DNA from: Trinickia acidisoli
Lineage (GTDB): Bacteria; Pseudomonadota; Gammaproteobacteria; Burkholderiales; Burkholderiaceae
DNA: 64,000 bases
Direction of reading: 5' to 3'
Assembly: GCF_017315725.1 (NCBI RefSeq)
Contig: NZ_JAFLRG010000002.1
Span: 2,046,001-2,110,000, forward strand
The translations under genes and the position numbers were made by a program. The first letter of the stretch is position 1, and every line of letters begins with the position of its first letter. Of the stretch, positions 17,970 through 26,833 are shown in pieces. The notes beneath the pieces are model-generated. The model made no database searches and was not told the origin of the DNA. It worked only from the letters and a program-made list of their open reading frames with translations.

Positions 17970-18358
17970 GTATGGCGAACTCCGACCGAATCGGGACATC
18001 GAGCCGCCGCCGATTAGCGGCGTGATCGCCCAGACTCCAACTATTATTAGAAAGCGGGCGTGATAGCCGGCAAACCAACCCAAACGCGCATTCTAACGCT
18101 ATCGGGCTACCCACGCTCCCGCGTGGGTAGGCGGGCGTTGCAAGAATGTCAGCGCCCCGGCCCGATGCGGCTCGCGGCGATGCAGGCGATGCAGACAATA
18201 GGCCGGTAAACTAAGCAGCTTCACGCACAGGGCTACGTTTTTATTACAACAATACTTTCAATTTCATTTCATCGCATGGCTGGCAGGATGCTCTTTGCTC
18301 ATTACTCATACTGTTTTTCGCTTTGCGCCGCCGCGCGCCACACGAGCCGGAGGCGCGC
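17970..18358. promoter_or_regulatory. Divergent intergenic region between ispH and hpnB
   Basis: 389 bases that must hold the promoters of ispH (minus) and hpnB (plus). It carries a perfect 10-base-pair inverted repeat (18107-18130) and an AT-rich patch at about 18236-18280 with AATACT (18251-18256), a possible -10 for hpnB. No convincing small gene was found. Confidence 0.45.
18107..18130. repeat. Perfect inverted repeat, possible operator or RNA hairpin
   Basis: CTACCCACGC (18107-18116) and GCGTGGGTAG (18121-18130) are exact reverse complements around a TCCC loop. No gene ends here on either strand, so it is not a gene-end terminator. It could be an operator shared by ispH-hpnH and hpnB, or a leader hairpin. 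Confidence 0.55.
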
Positions 18359-19540
18359 ATGAGCGTGCTGCTCTTTTGCTTGTCCATCCTCTCGCTCGTC
18401 ATTTGGTGCGTTCTGCTGTGCGCGCGAGGTGGGTTCTGGCGCACGCGCTGCGCACCGCCGATCAAGGCTGAAACCCTCGATGCGATCGACGCGTGGCCCG
18501 CCGTCGCGGCCGTCGTGCCCGCGCGCAATGAGGCCGACGTGATCGGCGCGGCCGTGACGTCGTTGCTCGAACAAGCGTATGCGGGCGCGTTTCACGTCAT
18601 CGTCGTCGACGATCACAGCACCGACGGCACCGCCGATTGCGCGCGCGCGGCAGCCCTCGCCCTGGGCAAGCCCGAATGTTTGACCGTCATCAAAGCGGAA
18701 CCGCTGCCGGCCGGCTGGTCCGGCAAAGTATGGGCGCAAGCGCAGGGCGTTGCGGTAATCGCCGCGCGCGGCATGCCGGCCGACTATTTGCTTTTGACCG
18801 ATGCCGACATCGCGCATCCGCCGGACGCCGTGACGCAACTCGTTGCGCGCGCAACGATCGAGCAGCGCGACCTGGTCTCGCTGATGGTACGGCTGCGGTG
18901 CGATTCCATCTGGGAGAAGGCGCTGATTCCGGCCTTCGTCTTCTTTTTCGCCAAGCTGTACCCGTTCCGTTGGGTCAACAATCCGCGCAACAAAACGGCG
19001 GCCGCGGCCGGTGGCTGCATGCTGGTCAAGCGTGCAGCTCTCGAAGAGGCGGGCGGCATGGAATCGATTCGGGCGGCGTTGATCGACGACTGCACGCTGG
19101 CTGCCCGCATCAAGCATCGCGGGCAGGGCGGACATTCGATTCGGCTCGACGTGGCGGCGGCCAGCCGTTCGCTGCGCCCTTACGACGGCCCGGGCGAGAT
19201 CTGGAACATGATCGCGCGCACAGCGTTCACGCAATTGCGCTATTCGCCATGGCTGCTTGCCGGCACCCTGGCCGGTATGGCGGTGATTTATCTCGTGCCG
19301 CCCGTCGTGGCGCTCGTGCTCGGCCCGTTCGGTTGGCCGGCATGGCTGGCTTGGGGTGTGATGTGCTGCGCCTATGCCCCGATGCTGCGCTATTACGGCC
19401 GTTCGCCTTGCTGGGCGCCGGTGTTGCCGCTCGTCGCGTTGTTTTACGTCGGGGCGACACTCGCCTCCGCCGTGCGCTATTGGCGCGGCAAAGGCGGCCA
19501 ATGGAAATCGCGCGTACAAGCGCCCGCGCAGGGCGGGTAG
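18359..19540 (+). CDS. hpnB: Hopanoid-associated glycosyltransferase HpnB
   Basis: 393 residues from the ATG at 18359, which has CGGAGG five bases upstream; a TTG at 18323 is the weaker alternative. The N-terminal membrane helix is followed by a GT2 domain with AVVPARNEADVIG, VIVVDDHSTDGTADCAR and the metal-site region LLTDADIAHPPDAV. Several C-terminal membrane helices follow. This is the layout of HpnB, a membrane glycosyltransferase of hopanoid clusters, whose exact reaction is not firmly known. It stands alone, divergent from ispH-hpnH. Confidence 0.88.
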   Translation: MSVLLFCLSILSLVIWCVLLCARGGFWRTRCAPPIKAETLDAIDAWPAVAAVVPARNEADVIGAAVTSLLEQAYAGAFHVIVVDDHSTDGTADCARAAALALGKPECLTVIKAEPLPAGWSGKVWAQAQGVAVIAARGMPADYLLLTDADIAHPPDAVTQLVARATIEQRDLVSLMVRLRCDSIWEKALIPAFVFFFAKLYPFRWVNNPRNKTAAAAGGCMLVKRAALEEAGGMESIRAALIDDCTLAARIKHRGQGGHSIRLDVAAASRSLRPYDGPGEIWNMIARTAFTQLRYSPWLLAGTLAGMAVIYLVPPVVALVLGPFGWPAWLAWGVMCCAYAPMLRYYGRSPCWAPVLPLVALFYVGATLASAVRYWRGKGGQWKSRVQAPAQGG

Positions 19541-19555
19541 CGGCGGCGCGCTACC
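19536..19555. terminator. Hairpin between convergent hpnB and the 157-residue protein gene
   Basis: GGTAGCG (19536-19542) and CGCTACC (19549-19555) form a 7-base-pair stem that contains the hpnB stop codon in one arm and touches the stop of the facing gene in the other. There is no T-tract, so it is at best a weak bidirectional terminator. Confidence 0.3.
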
Positions 19556-20024
19556 GCTGCGTCAGCATCATATAGAGCTGGACGGCGGCATCGGGCGAAA
19601 ACGTAAACGGCACCCAGCCGTGGCCCGTATGCCGCGCGATCAGCAAACGATCGCCGTTCGGTTGCTTCTGCATGGCGATGAGGGGATTTTTCGTCGATGC
19701 GAAGCGCCAGCCGGGCGCGAGCGCTGTCGGCGGCTCCGGCGTCATCGAGGCGCGAGCGTTCGCCAACTCCTCGATCAACTGTCCGATCTGCTCGGGATGC
19801 AGCGTCACGGCCTGCGAGTCGATACTCAGTGTCAATGCGTTGTGCGAGGGACGCGCGACGCGCAGCGTGGGCGTTTCGTCGCTCGTCGCCGCCGCACTCA
19901 CCGCTTGCGCGGCATCGTGCGCCTCGCAAGTGGCCTGCTCGGCCTGGGCCTGCGCGAGCCCGACGAGTTCGCTTAGCCGATCGACTTGCGCGTCGATCGC
20001 ATCGATCTGTTCTTCCAGGTTCAT
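19551..20024 (-). CDS. Conserved hypothetical protein, N-terminal coiled coil
   Basis: 157 residues, not recognised as a named family. Residues 1-45 (MNLEEQIDAIDAQVDRLSELV...) have a heptad-like pattern suggesting a coiled coil. The rest is a soluble domain with LHPEQIGQLIEELANARASM and WVPFTFSPDAAVQLYMML. No signal peptide or membrane segment is seen. It lies between hpnB (convergent) and hpnA (same strand, 123 bases upstream), so a link to hopanoids is possible but unproven. Codon use is like that of its neighbours, supporting a real gene. Confidence 0.75.
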   Translation of the reverse strand: MNLEEQIDAIDAQVDRLSELVGLAQAQAEQATCEAHDAAQAVSAAATSDETPTLRVARPSHNALTLSIDSQAVTLHPEQIGQLIEELANARASMTPEPPTALAPGWRFASTKNPLIAMQKQPNGDRLLIARHTGHGWVPFTFSPDAAVQLYMMLTQR

Positions 20025-20147
20025 GCGCGACTATCTCAGCCAAAGAGACGCGATTCTACCGGCTCTTGTCGCCAGCACTCGCGAGCGGTGCCGCGCAGTT
20101 GTAACAAAATGCACGCGCGGCGATCAACGCACCAATCAACGCGCCAA

Positions 20148-21158
20148 TCAACGCTGCAAGTAACCGGCTTCGCGAAACCATTGCAGCGCATCGCGCAGCC
20201 CGTCGAGATAGGGCCTCGCACGATAGCCGATTTCGCGTTCGGCCTTGGCCGACGTGAAATACATCTTATTTTTCGACATCTTCAGCCCATCGACCGTGAC
20301 GAACGGTTCGCGCTTCGTGAGCTTGGCCACGCATTCGGCGCCGAACGCGAGCGGATAGAGCGGCCAGCGCGGCAAGCTGATCGTCGGCGCCTTGCGGCCT
20401 GTTTCCTGCGCGATGTCGGCAAGCATGCGCTGCAGCGGCAGGTTCTCGCCGCCGAGGATATAGCGCTCGCCGATGCGCCCGCGCTCGAGCGCGAGCAAAT
20501 GACCTTCGGCGACGTCGTCGACGTGCACGAGATTCAAGCCCGTATCGACGAAGGCGGGAATCTTGCCGAGCGCAGCCTCGACGATGATGCGGCCCGTCGG
20601 GGTGGGACGTACGTCGCGCGGACCGATCGGCGTCGAAGGATTGACGATGACGGCAGGTAGCCGGTCGCGCTCGATCATGCGCTCGACGGCGCGCTCGGCC
20701 AACACCTTGCTGCGCTTGTAGACGCCGATGGCCTGTTGCGCCGTCAGCGGCGCCGTTTCATCGGCGACGCGGCCTTCGCGCGTCACTTTGAGCGTTGCGA
20801 CGCTGCTCGTATAAACGATGCGCTCGACCCCTTCCGCGAGCGCGGCGCGCATCGTGGCCTCGGTGCCTTCGAGATTGGCGCGCTCGATCTCCGAGGGATC
20901 GGGCGCCCAGAGCCGATAGTCGGCCGCCACGTGAAACAGGTACCGCACGCCGCGCAGCGCGGCGCGCATCGAAGGCTCGTCGCGCATGTCGCCGACGACG
21001 ATTTCGGCGTCGAGCGCTTCGACGTTCTTGCGCGGACTCGTTGCGCGCACGAGCACGCGGACGCGCATGCCGCGTGCGAGCGCCGCGCGGGCGACGGCGG
21101 AGCCGACGAAGCCCGATGCGCCCGTGACGAGCACGAGGTCGCCTGAAGATTCGGTCAT
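20148..21158 (-). CDS. hpnA: Hopanoid-associated sugar epimerase HpnA
   Basis: 336 residues, an extended SDR with GASGFVG at about residues 13-19, and YKRSK as the catalytic Tyr-Lys pair. The blocks YLFHVAADYRLWAPDP, NLEGTEATMRAALAEGVERIVYTSS and VNPSTPIGPRDVRPTPTGRI are characteristic of HpnA, the NAD(P)-dependent epimerase found in hopanoid clusters and thought to act on the sugar side chain. The gene is separate from hpnB-hpnH but on the same locus, as in other Burkholderia-group genomes. Confidence 0.9.
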   Translation of the reverse strand: MTESSGDLVLVTGASGFVGSAVARAALARGMRVRVLVRATSPRKNVEALDAEIVVGDMRDEPSMRAALRGVRYLFHVAADYRLWAPDPSEIERANLEGTEATMRAALAEGVERIVYTSSVATLKVTREGRVADETAPLTAQQAIGVYKRSKVLAERAVERMIERDRLPAVIVNPSTPIGPRDVRPTPTGRIIVEAALGKIPAFVDTGLNLVHVDDVAEGHLLALERGRIGERYILGGENLPLQRMLADIAQETGRKAPTISLPRWPLYPLAFGAECVAKLTKREPFVTVDGLKMSKNKMYFTSAKAEREIGYRARPYLDGLRDALQWFREAGYLQR

Positions 21159-21251
21159 GGTGTGGCGCGGATGGATTCGGTTGCGTGGATGCGGCGAGAT
21201 TGTACTGGTTCCCGCCGCTCAGCCGCTGCTTAGCTGCCGCTCAATCGCCGC

Positions 21252-24044
21252 TCAACTATACGCAACCGCGCCCGCGTTGAAATGCATGATGAATGCGTGC
21301 GCATCGGCGGCGGGCATCGGGCGCGCGAAGCGGTAGCCTTGCACGACGCCGCAGCCGTGCCGACGCAAGAAGGCGAGCTGCGTGTCGGTCTCGACGCCTT
21401 CGGCTACGACCTTGAAGCCGAGCGCGCGTCCGAGCGAGAGAATCGCGCGCGTAATGACTTCGTCTTCACGATGACGGCCGATGCCCGATACGAACGACAT
21501 GTCGAGCTTCAGGCGTTCCGCGTGGAAGTTGCGGATGTACGACAGGCTCGAATAGCCGGTGCCGAAATCGTCGATGGCAAGATCGATGTCCATCGCGCGC
21601 AATGCGCGCAGCACATCGATTGCGCCGACCGTCATCAGCGCGCCTTCGGTGATCTCGATTTCGAGCAGGCGCGGCGAGAGCCGCGCACGCGCCAGCGCAC
21701 GCTGGACGACGCGCAGGATGTCGCCGCGCGCGAATTGCCGCGGCGAGAGGTTGACCGACATGCGCACCCCCGGCAGCGTTTCCTGCCATACCTGCGCTTG
21801 GAAGCACGCCTGCTGCATGACCCATTCGCCGATCGGAACGATGAGGCCGTTTTCTTCGGCGATCGGAATGAAGGTGCCGGGACTGACGGGGCCGAGTTCC
21901 TGGTCGGTCCATCGCAGCAGGGCCTCGACACCGGTGACGCGGCTCGTTTGAAGATCGACCTGCGGCTGATACTCGAGACGGAATTCGCCGTTCGCGAGTG
22001 CGGCGCGCATGCGGCGCGACAGTGCCAGGCGCTCGTCCGCGCGACGGCCCAGCTCGGGCGTGAAGCGCTGCAAGACGTTGCGCCCGTTCGATTTGGCGCG
22101 ATACATCGCAAGGTCGGCGCGCCGCAGCAGGGTTTCGGGGTCGTTGCCGTCGGTCGGGAAATAGGAGATGCCGATGCTCGTTTCGACGTGGAACTCGGTG
22201 TCGTCGATCCAGACCGGACGCGAGAACGCTTGCGATACGCGCGTGAGCACTTCGGTGAGCCGGTCTTCGTGCGCGCTTTCGCAGACGACCATGACGAATT
22301 CGTCGCCGCCATAACGCGCGACGGTGTCGAGTTCGCCGACGCACGATCCAAGCCTTGCGCTGATCTCGCGCAGTAGGCGATCGCCGATGCCATGCCCGAG
22401 ACTATCGTTGACGTCCTTGAAGTGGTCGATGTCCATGAATACGACGGCAACGCGCGTGCCGTCCCGATCGGCATCGCGTATCGCTTGGACAAGGCGTTCG
22501 TTGAGGCGATGGCGATTCGGCAGCGTCGTCAGCGAATCGAAATTCGCTTGTCGAGTCAGCAAATCGCGCGACTGCACGAGTTCGGTGACGTCGTTGACGA
22601 CGCTGATGTGATGCGTGACATTGCCGCCATCGTCGCGCACTGGGGCGATGTAGATCTGATTCCAGAAGAGCGTGCCGTCGCGCCGATAATTGCGTATCAG
22701 CGTCGTGACCTCGCTTTGATTGGCCAGCGCGCGGCGGATCGATTCGATGCCTTCTTGATTGCGATCCTCTCCGTGCAGGAAGCGGAAGTCCATGCCCTTG
22801 ACGTCGTCGACCGAATACCCCGTGATGCGCTCGAATGCGGGGTTGGCGTACTCGATCAGATCGCCGTCTTCCGTGACGCGGGTGATCAGCACCGCGTTGA
22901 CGATGGCATCGAGCGCGCGGCTGCGCAATCGGAGTGCGAGATCGACGCCCTTGCGCTCGGTCACGTCGTCGTAGGTGGCGAGCAGGCCCATGACCGTGCC
23001 GTTCGTATTGCGCAACGGCACCTTCGTTTTACGCAGCCATCGCCATGCTCCGCTTGCCGCCGGGGAGAACTCTTCGTAGTTCGTGAGCGGCTGGCCGCTT
23101 TGCACGACCTCGCGATCGCGCATGCGCGCGTTCGGTGCTGCCGAGCGCCAAGGCAGATCGTAATCGGTGAGCCCGATGATTTGCGAAGCGTCGGCCAGGC
23201 CCACGTCTTGTGCGAAGGCGCGATTGCATCCGATGTAGCGCGACTCCGTGTCCTTCCAGAAGATGCGTTGCGGCACGCTGTCGATGACGGCTTCGAGCAT
23301 TTGCTTCGATTGCCGCAACGCTTCCTTCGCGTTTTCTTTTTCGGTGACGTCGATCGCGACCACGAAGCACGCGCGCCGATTCGCGTAAGTCAGAAAGTGA
23401 TATGAGGGTTCGATGAAGAAACGCGAGCCGTCCTTGCGTACGTGCGTGCGCATATACGACGAGCCGCTTGCCGAGGCGCTCGTCGGGTCGCCCGCGGCGC
23501 CCAACGATTTTGCGAACTCGGAAAAGCGTGCGATGAACGCTTCGCTTTCTTCCGGCGGCCGTAACGCGGCGATCGACATACCCTCCAGTTCTTCGCGTTC
23601 GTATCCGTATTGCTGTATCGCGGCGCGATTGATCGCGGCGATCGTCAGCGTTTCGACGTCGTAGATGAGCATCGGTAGCGGATGCTCTTCGAAGTACTCG
23701 CGAAAGAGCGCTTCGCCTTCCTCGGTCGAAATGCGCGCACGCGCACGCGCGATGCGACGGTTGGCGAGAAACCCATGGACGAGAAGGACGAACGCCGCGG
23801 CGGCGGCCGCGGCGAACGCCGTCAGTTCGGACGCGTGGCGCAGGTTGTCACGAACTTGTAACGTGCGCGCGAGTTGCGCATCGGCGAACTCACGCGCCGC
23901 GAAGATCTGGCTTGCTCCGAATGCGACGATGCCCACCGCGATCGCGCAAACGGCGACGGCCAAGAGGGTCGCGCTGTGCTCGTCCAGCCATGTTCGAAAG
24001 GAGCGGTTGCGAGCGACTCGTGCCGCATGATTCAGTAGCGCCAC
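21252..24044 (-). CDS. Membrane PAS-PAS-PAS-GGDEF-EAL protein (c-di-GMP turnover)
   Basis: 930 residues from the GTG at 24044, chosen because AGGAG precedes it; a frame reaching 24233 would overlap the facing acylphosphatase leader. Two N-terminal membrane helices (about 26-48 and 75-93) are followed by three PAS domains. The third contains NPAFERITGY...GMDFRFLHGED near residue 418, like a LOV domain but with Phe where the photo-active Cys would be. The cyclase motif YGGDEF (~578) and the phosphodiesterase motif EALLRW (~706), with DDFGTGYSSL, are intact. It could make and degrade c-di-GMP. It stands as a single gene. Confidence 0.92.
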   Translation of the reverse strand: MALLNHAARVARNRSFRTWLDEHSATLLAVAVCAIAVGIVAFGASQIFAAREFADAQLARTLQVRDNLRHASELTAFAAAAAAAFVLLVHGFLANRRIARARARISTEEGEALFREYFEEHPLPMLIYDVETLTIAAINRAAIQQYGYEREELEGMSIAALRPPEESEAFIARFSEFAKSLGAAGDPTSASASGSSYMRTHVRKDGSRFFIEPSYHFLTYANRRACFVVAIDVTEKENAKEALRQSKQMLEAVIDSVPQRIFWKDTESRYIGCNRAFAQDVGLADASQIIGLTDYDLPWRSAAPNARMRDREVVQSGQPLTNYEEFSPAASGAWRWLRKTKVPLRNTNGTVMGLLATYDDVTERKGVDLALRLRSRALDAIVNAVLITRVTEDGDLIEYANPAFERITGYSVDDVKGMDFRFLHGEDRNQEGIESIRRALANQSEVTTLIRNYRRDGTLFWNQIYIAPVRDDGGNVTHHISVVNDVTELVQSRDLLTRQANFDSLTTLPNRHRLNERLVQAIRDADRDGTRVAVVFMDIDHFKDVNDSLGHGIGDRLLREISARLGSCVGELDTVARYGGDEFVMVVCESAHEDRLTEVLTRVSQAFSRPVWIDDTEFHVETSIGISYFPTDGNDPETLLRRADLAMYRAKSNGRNVLQRFTPELGRRADERLALSRRMRAALANGEFRLEYQPQVDLQTSRVTGVEALLRWTDQELGPVSPGTFIPIAEENGLIVPIGEWVMQQACFQAQVWQETLPGVRMSVNLSPRQFARGDILRVVQRALARARLSPRLLEIEITEGALMTVGAIDVLRALRAMDIDLAIDDFGTGYSSLSYIRNFHAERLKLDMSFVSGIGRHREDEVITRAILSLGRALGFKVVAEGVETDTQLAFLRRHGCGVVQGYRFARPMPAADAHAFIMHFNAGAVAYS

Positions 24045-24210
24045 CGTAAGGTCTCCTCTCGCCAATTGAGCTGTCGCGCATACGCAATCAATGCATTTAA
24101 CGACAGCGAGTCTTACTTTCTTTAGCGCCGAATGCAAGCTATGGATAAAAACGATTGCAGTCGGACGACTACAATGCGGGAATCGACATAAGGGCGCTGG
24201 AGAGTCAGTA

Positions 24211-24507
24211 ATGGAAGGTCCCGATTTGGACAAGAAGCTCGAGACGTATTACGTGCGTGTGCGCGGGGTGGTGCAGGGTGTCGGTTTTCGGCATGCGACC
24301 CTACGGCAAGCGCATGCGCTGGGGATTACCGGCTGGGTGGCGAACGTTGCGGACGGGTCGGTCGAAGCGATGCTGCAGGGAACGGCGAACCAGATCGACC
24401 GGATGCTCGAATGGATGCGGCGCGGGCCGCCTTCCGCCCGCGTGATCGATTGCATCAGTGAGGAGCGCCATGTCGACAAGCGCTTTGCGCGTTTCGAACA
24501 GCATTGA
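24211..24507 (+). CDS. acyP: Acylphosphatase
   Basis: 98 residues, the usual size. The catalytic loop VRGVVQGVGFRH gives Arg27 for phosphate binding, and the catalytic Asn is Asn45 in GWVANVADGSVE, where most family members have GWVRN. It hydrolyses carboxyl-phosphate bonds in the cytosol. The ATG at 24211 is chosen because GGAGAG lies 6 bases upstream and the frame before it is outside the family. Confidence 0.92.
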   Translation: MEGPDLDKKLETYYVRVRGVVQGVGFRHATLRQAHALGITGWVANVADGSVEAMLQGTANQIDRMLEWMRRGPPSARVIDCISEERHVDKRFARFEQH

Positions 24508-24603
24508 AAAAGGAGCCACTAAAATTGCTGTCCTTTTACCGGCAGCGCGAATGAGCGCGCTCGGTGCAGAGCCGCCGAGCGAAGATAGTGCGCAGCTTAC
24601 GCG

Positions 24604-25524
24604 ATGAATCGACATGAGAATGGGCATGAAATGGGGCGCGGCATTGCGCTATCGGTCGCGGCCACGACATTGTTCGCGCTCTTATCCGTGTATACCCGGA
24701 TGCTGCGCCCGCTCGACGGCCTCGACATTTTTGCGTGGCGTATCGTCTGGACGGTGCCGGGCGCGTTGCTGCTCGTGTGGATACGGGGCCGCGGCCCACA
24801 GTTGAAAGCGCTCGCGTGCGCGGCGGTGCGCGAGCCGCTCAAAGGGCTCATGCTGCTGTTGGCCTCGGCTTTGCTCGGCGCGCAACTTTGGCTGTTCATG
24901 TGGGCGCCGTTGCACGGGCGCATGCTCGAGGTATCGCTCGGGTACTTCCTCTTGCCGCTGTCGATGGTGCTGGTCGGGCGCTTCCACTATCGCGAACGGC
25001 TCGTGCCGCTGCAGTGGCTCTCCGTCGGTTTTGCCGCGCTCGGCGTGGCGCACGAGTTGTGGGCCACGCATGCGTTCTCTTGGCCGACGCTGCTCGTCGC
25101 CGTCGGCTACCCGCCTTACTTTGTGCTGCGCCGCAAGCTCGGCGGCGATTCGCTCGCCACGTTCGCGTTGGAAGTGCTGCTTCTGTTGCCGGCGGCGCTG
25201 CCCGTCATCGCGCTGAGCGCGAGCGCGCAGGCGGCGCTGCAGCGGCCGTTGCTCTGGGCTGTGCTGTTGCCGGGGCTCGGTGCATTGAGCACCGTTGCGC
25301 TCGCGAGCTACCTCAAGGCCAGCCGATTGTTGCCGATGGCGTTGTTCGGCATTCTCGGCTACGTCGAACCGGTGCTGCTCGTGCTCTTTTCGGTGACATT
25401 GCTTGGCGAAACGCTATCGACGCGACAACTCGCCACCTACGTGCCGATCTGGATGGCAGTGTTGGTGACCGCCTTGCATAGCGTGTTGCTGTTGCGCGAG
25501 CGAGCGGATGTTCAGATCGGCTGA
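24604..25524 (+). CDS. rarD: RarD-type EamA transporter
   Basis: 306 residues with ten hydrophobic segments in two EamA repeats. The order GIALSVAATTLFALLSVYTRMLRPLDG, FAWRIVWTVPGALLLV, and later GYPPYFVLRRKLG matches the RarD subfamily of drug/metabolite transporters in the inner membrane. The substrate is unknown; related proteins carry small molecules or amino-acid-like compounds. Its 3' end overlaps the convergent Mpo1-like gene by 13 bases. Confidence 0.87.
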   Translation: MNRHENGHEMGRGIALSVAATTLFALLSVYTRMLRPLDGLDIFAWRIVWTVPGALLLVWIRGRGPQLKALACAAVREPLKGLMLLLASALLGAQLWLFMWAPLHGRMLEVSLGYFLLPLSMVLVGRFHYRERLVPLQWLSVGFAALGVAHELWATHAFSWPTLLVAVGYPPYFVLRRKLGGDSLATFALEVLLLLPAALPVIALSASAQAALQRPLLWAVLLPGLGALSTVALASYLKASRLLPMALFGILGYVEPVLLVLFSVTLLGETLSTRQLATYVPIWMAVLVTALHSVLLLRERADVQIG

Positions 25525-26069
25525 TGTCGCGTGTGATGGTTTTCACGCAGCGCGCTGGCTTGGCGTTCGACCGAATCGCGCAGGGTGCTGCGCCAGCCGA
25601 GCCCGAACGCGATTTCGGCGAGCACGAACAGCGGGCCGATGATGAGCCCGATCAAATCGTCTGCGAACGCGGGCTTGCGATGCTCGTACGCGACATGTCC
25701 CACGAATTGGAACACCCAGCCCACGATGAACAATGCTGCGCCGCTTCCGGCCCAGATCACGACCGATGCTTGCGCGAGGTAGGCGCCGACGACGAGGCAG
25801 ACGACCGAGACGATCGCCATGACGAGTCCCAAGGCAACGTCCAACGCGATGTAATAGATCGCGGCGCAGCCGAACAGCACGAGTGCCGGCGAAGCCGCCA
25901 AGGAAAGGGCGGCGAGATTCAAATGCGGCCCCTGCGACCACTGAGGGCGGCTCAGCAAGACGGCCAGCGCAAGCACGATCATCGGGATGCCGACGAAATG
26001 GGTGGCAATGTTGCGGCGGTCGCGATGGTACGACGCGTACTGCGCGAGCTGGTCGGTAAGGGATTTCAT
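25512..26069 (-). CDS. Mpo1-like (DUF962) membrane protein
   Basis: 185 residues with about four membrane segments. The N-terminal RNIATHFVGIP and the second motif FQFVGHVAYEHRKPA are the His motifs of the DUF962/Mpo1 family, whose yeast member is an iron-dependent dioxygenase in fatty-acid alpha-oxidation. The bacterial role is little known. Both His motifs are complete here, which is consistent with an active enzyme. It is a single gene converging on rarD. Confidence 0.82.
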   Translation of the reverse strand: MKSLTDQLAQYASYHRDRRNIATHFVGIPMIVLALAVLLSRPQWSQGPHLNLAALSLAASPALVLFGCAAIYYIALDVALGLVMAIVSVVCLVVGAYLAQASVVIWAGSGAALFIVGWVFQFVGHVAYEHRKPAFADDLIGLIIGPLFVLAEIAFGLGWRSTLRDSVERQASALRENHHTRHQPI

Positions 26070-26182
26070 CTGCGCGTTCCCGGAGGAGGTGCGGCTACGG
26101 ATCTCCGAACCATCGCACGAGCGTGGCCGATCTTCAAGCGATTGAATGTGTCATTCGCATAAAAGTAGGAGTACCAAAATCG

Positions 26183-26195
26183 TTAGGACTCCTAT
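26183..26195. promoter_or_regulatory. TTAGGA-N-TCCTAA-type dyad, copy 1
   Basis: TTAGGA, one base, TCCTAT: 11 of 12 arm positions fit the dyad TTAGGA-N-TCCTAA seen again at 27455 and 27587. Possible operator; the binding protein is not known. Confidence 0.35.
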
Positions 26196-26765
26196 CTATT
26201 TCTTCGCCTGCACGATCGGCGCGAGGCTGACGATAGTCGATAGTCGGCAACCAGCGCGAGCGTGCACGCCAATCCGGACCCGCGTCATGTCGGATCGAGC
26301 GGAGATTCGATTGCTGCGACGCACAACGTTCAATGCGTTGAGAACCTTGTCGACTGCCTAACGGCTAATTCGAGTTGAAGCTTTTTAGAAATAAACATGA
26401 AAGTAAATAGCAAGAATTACAGTTAACAAAGTTAGATTGAGTCCTCTAAAGTCAACCGGAGCGGTTGCGAACGTCATCCTGTTATCGTCGTGCGGCGCGC
26501 ATCGATAAGTGGCATCAGCATGGGTTGCGATTTGCCGATGCGGGTTGCGACGCGAGTTGCAACTCAGAAGGCACTCGTCGATTTTCCGTGAACGCAGTAA
26601 CTCAAATTTCCATACGACAAAGGAACTTACCGCCATCACGATAATTACTGAAAGGTTGCACCATGGGTTTTCCCGTATCGACCGAACAGCCGTGCTTCGC
26701 ACTACGGTAAAAGGGGTGCCGCGGGGCCGGCACCGGCACGGTGCATCAAGGAAAGAGCCGCATTC

Positions 26766-26786
26766 GGGTAAACCTTGGGTAAACCT
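26766..26786. repeat. Tandem 11-base direct repeat upstream of the regulator
   Basis: GGGTAAACCT occurs at 26766-26775 and again at 26777-26786, an exact repeat with an 11-base period, close to one helical turn. It ends 47 bases before the regulator ATG, a typical place for an operator. Confidence 0.5.
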
Positions 26787-26833
26787 AATTTGCTTATATC
26801 AAACAATTTTTGACGACCGGTTTCTGTCCTGCT

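Larger units (their letters stand above)
26070..26833 (+). other. Long low-GC intergenic region before the first XRE-cupin regulator
   Basis: 764 bases without a normal gene, with an AT-rich patch at about 26378-26455 unlike the rest of the window. It contains several ordered elements: a TTAGGA/TCCTA dyad (26183-26195), the palindrome GAGTTGCAACTC (26554-26565), a 15-codon ORF with a ribosome-site-like GAAAGG (26663-26710), a hairpin just after it (26715-26734) and a tandem 11-base repeat (26766-26786). It looks like a regulatory region that could control the regulator gene and the import locus. Confidence 0.5.

Noticed and set aside
26397..26426. Nine-codon ORF MKVNSKNYS in the AT-rich patch
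   Set aside because: No ribosome site, and short frames are common by chance in AT-rich DNA.
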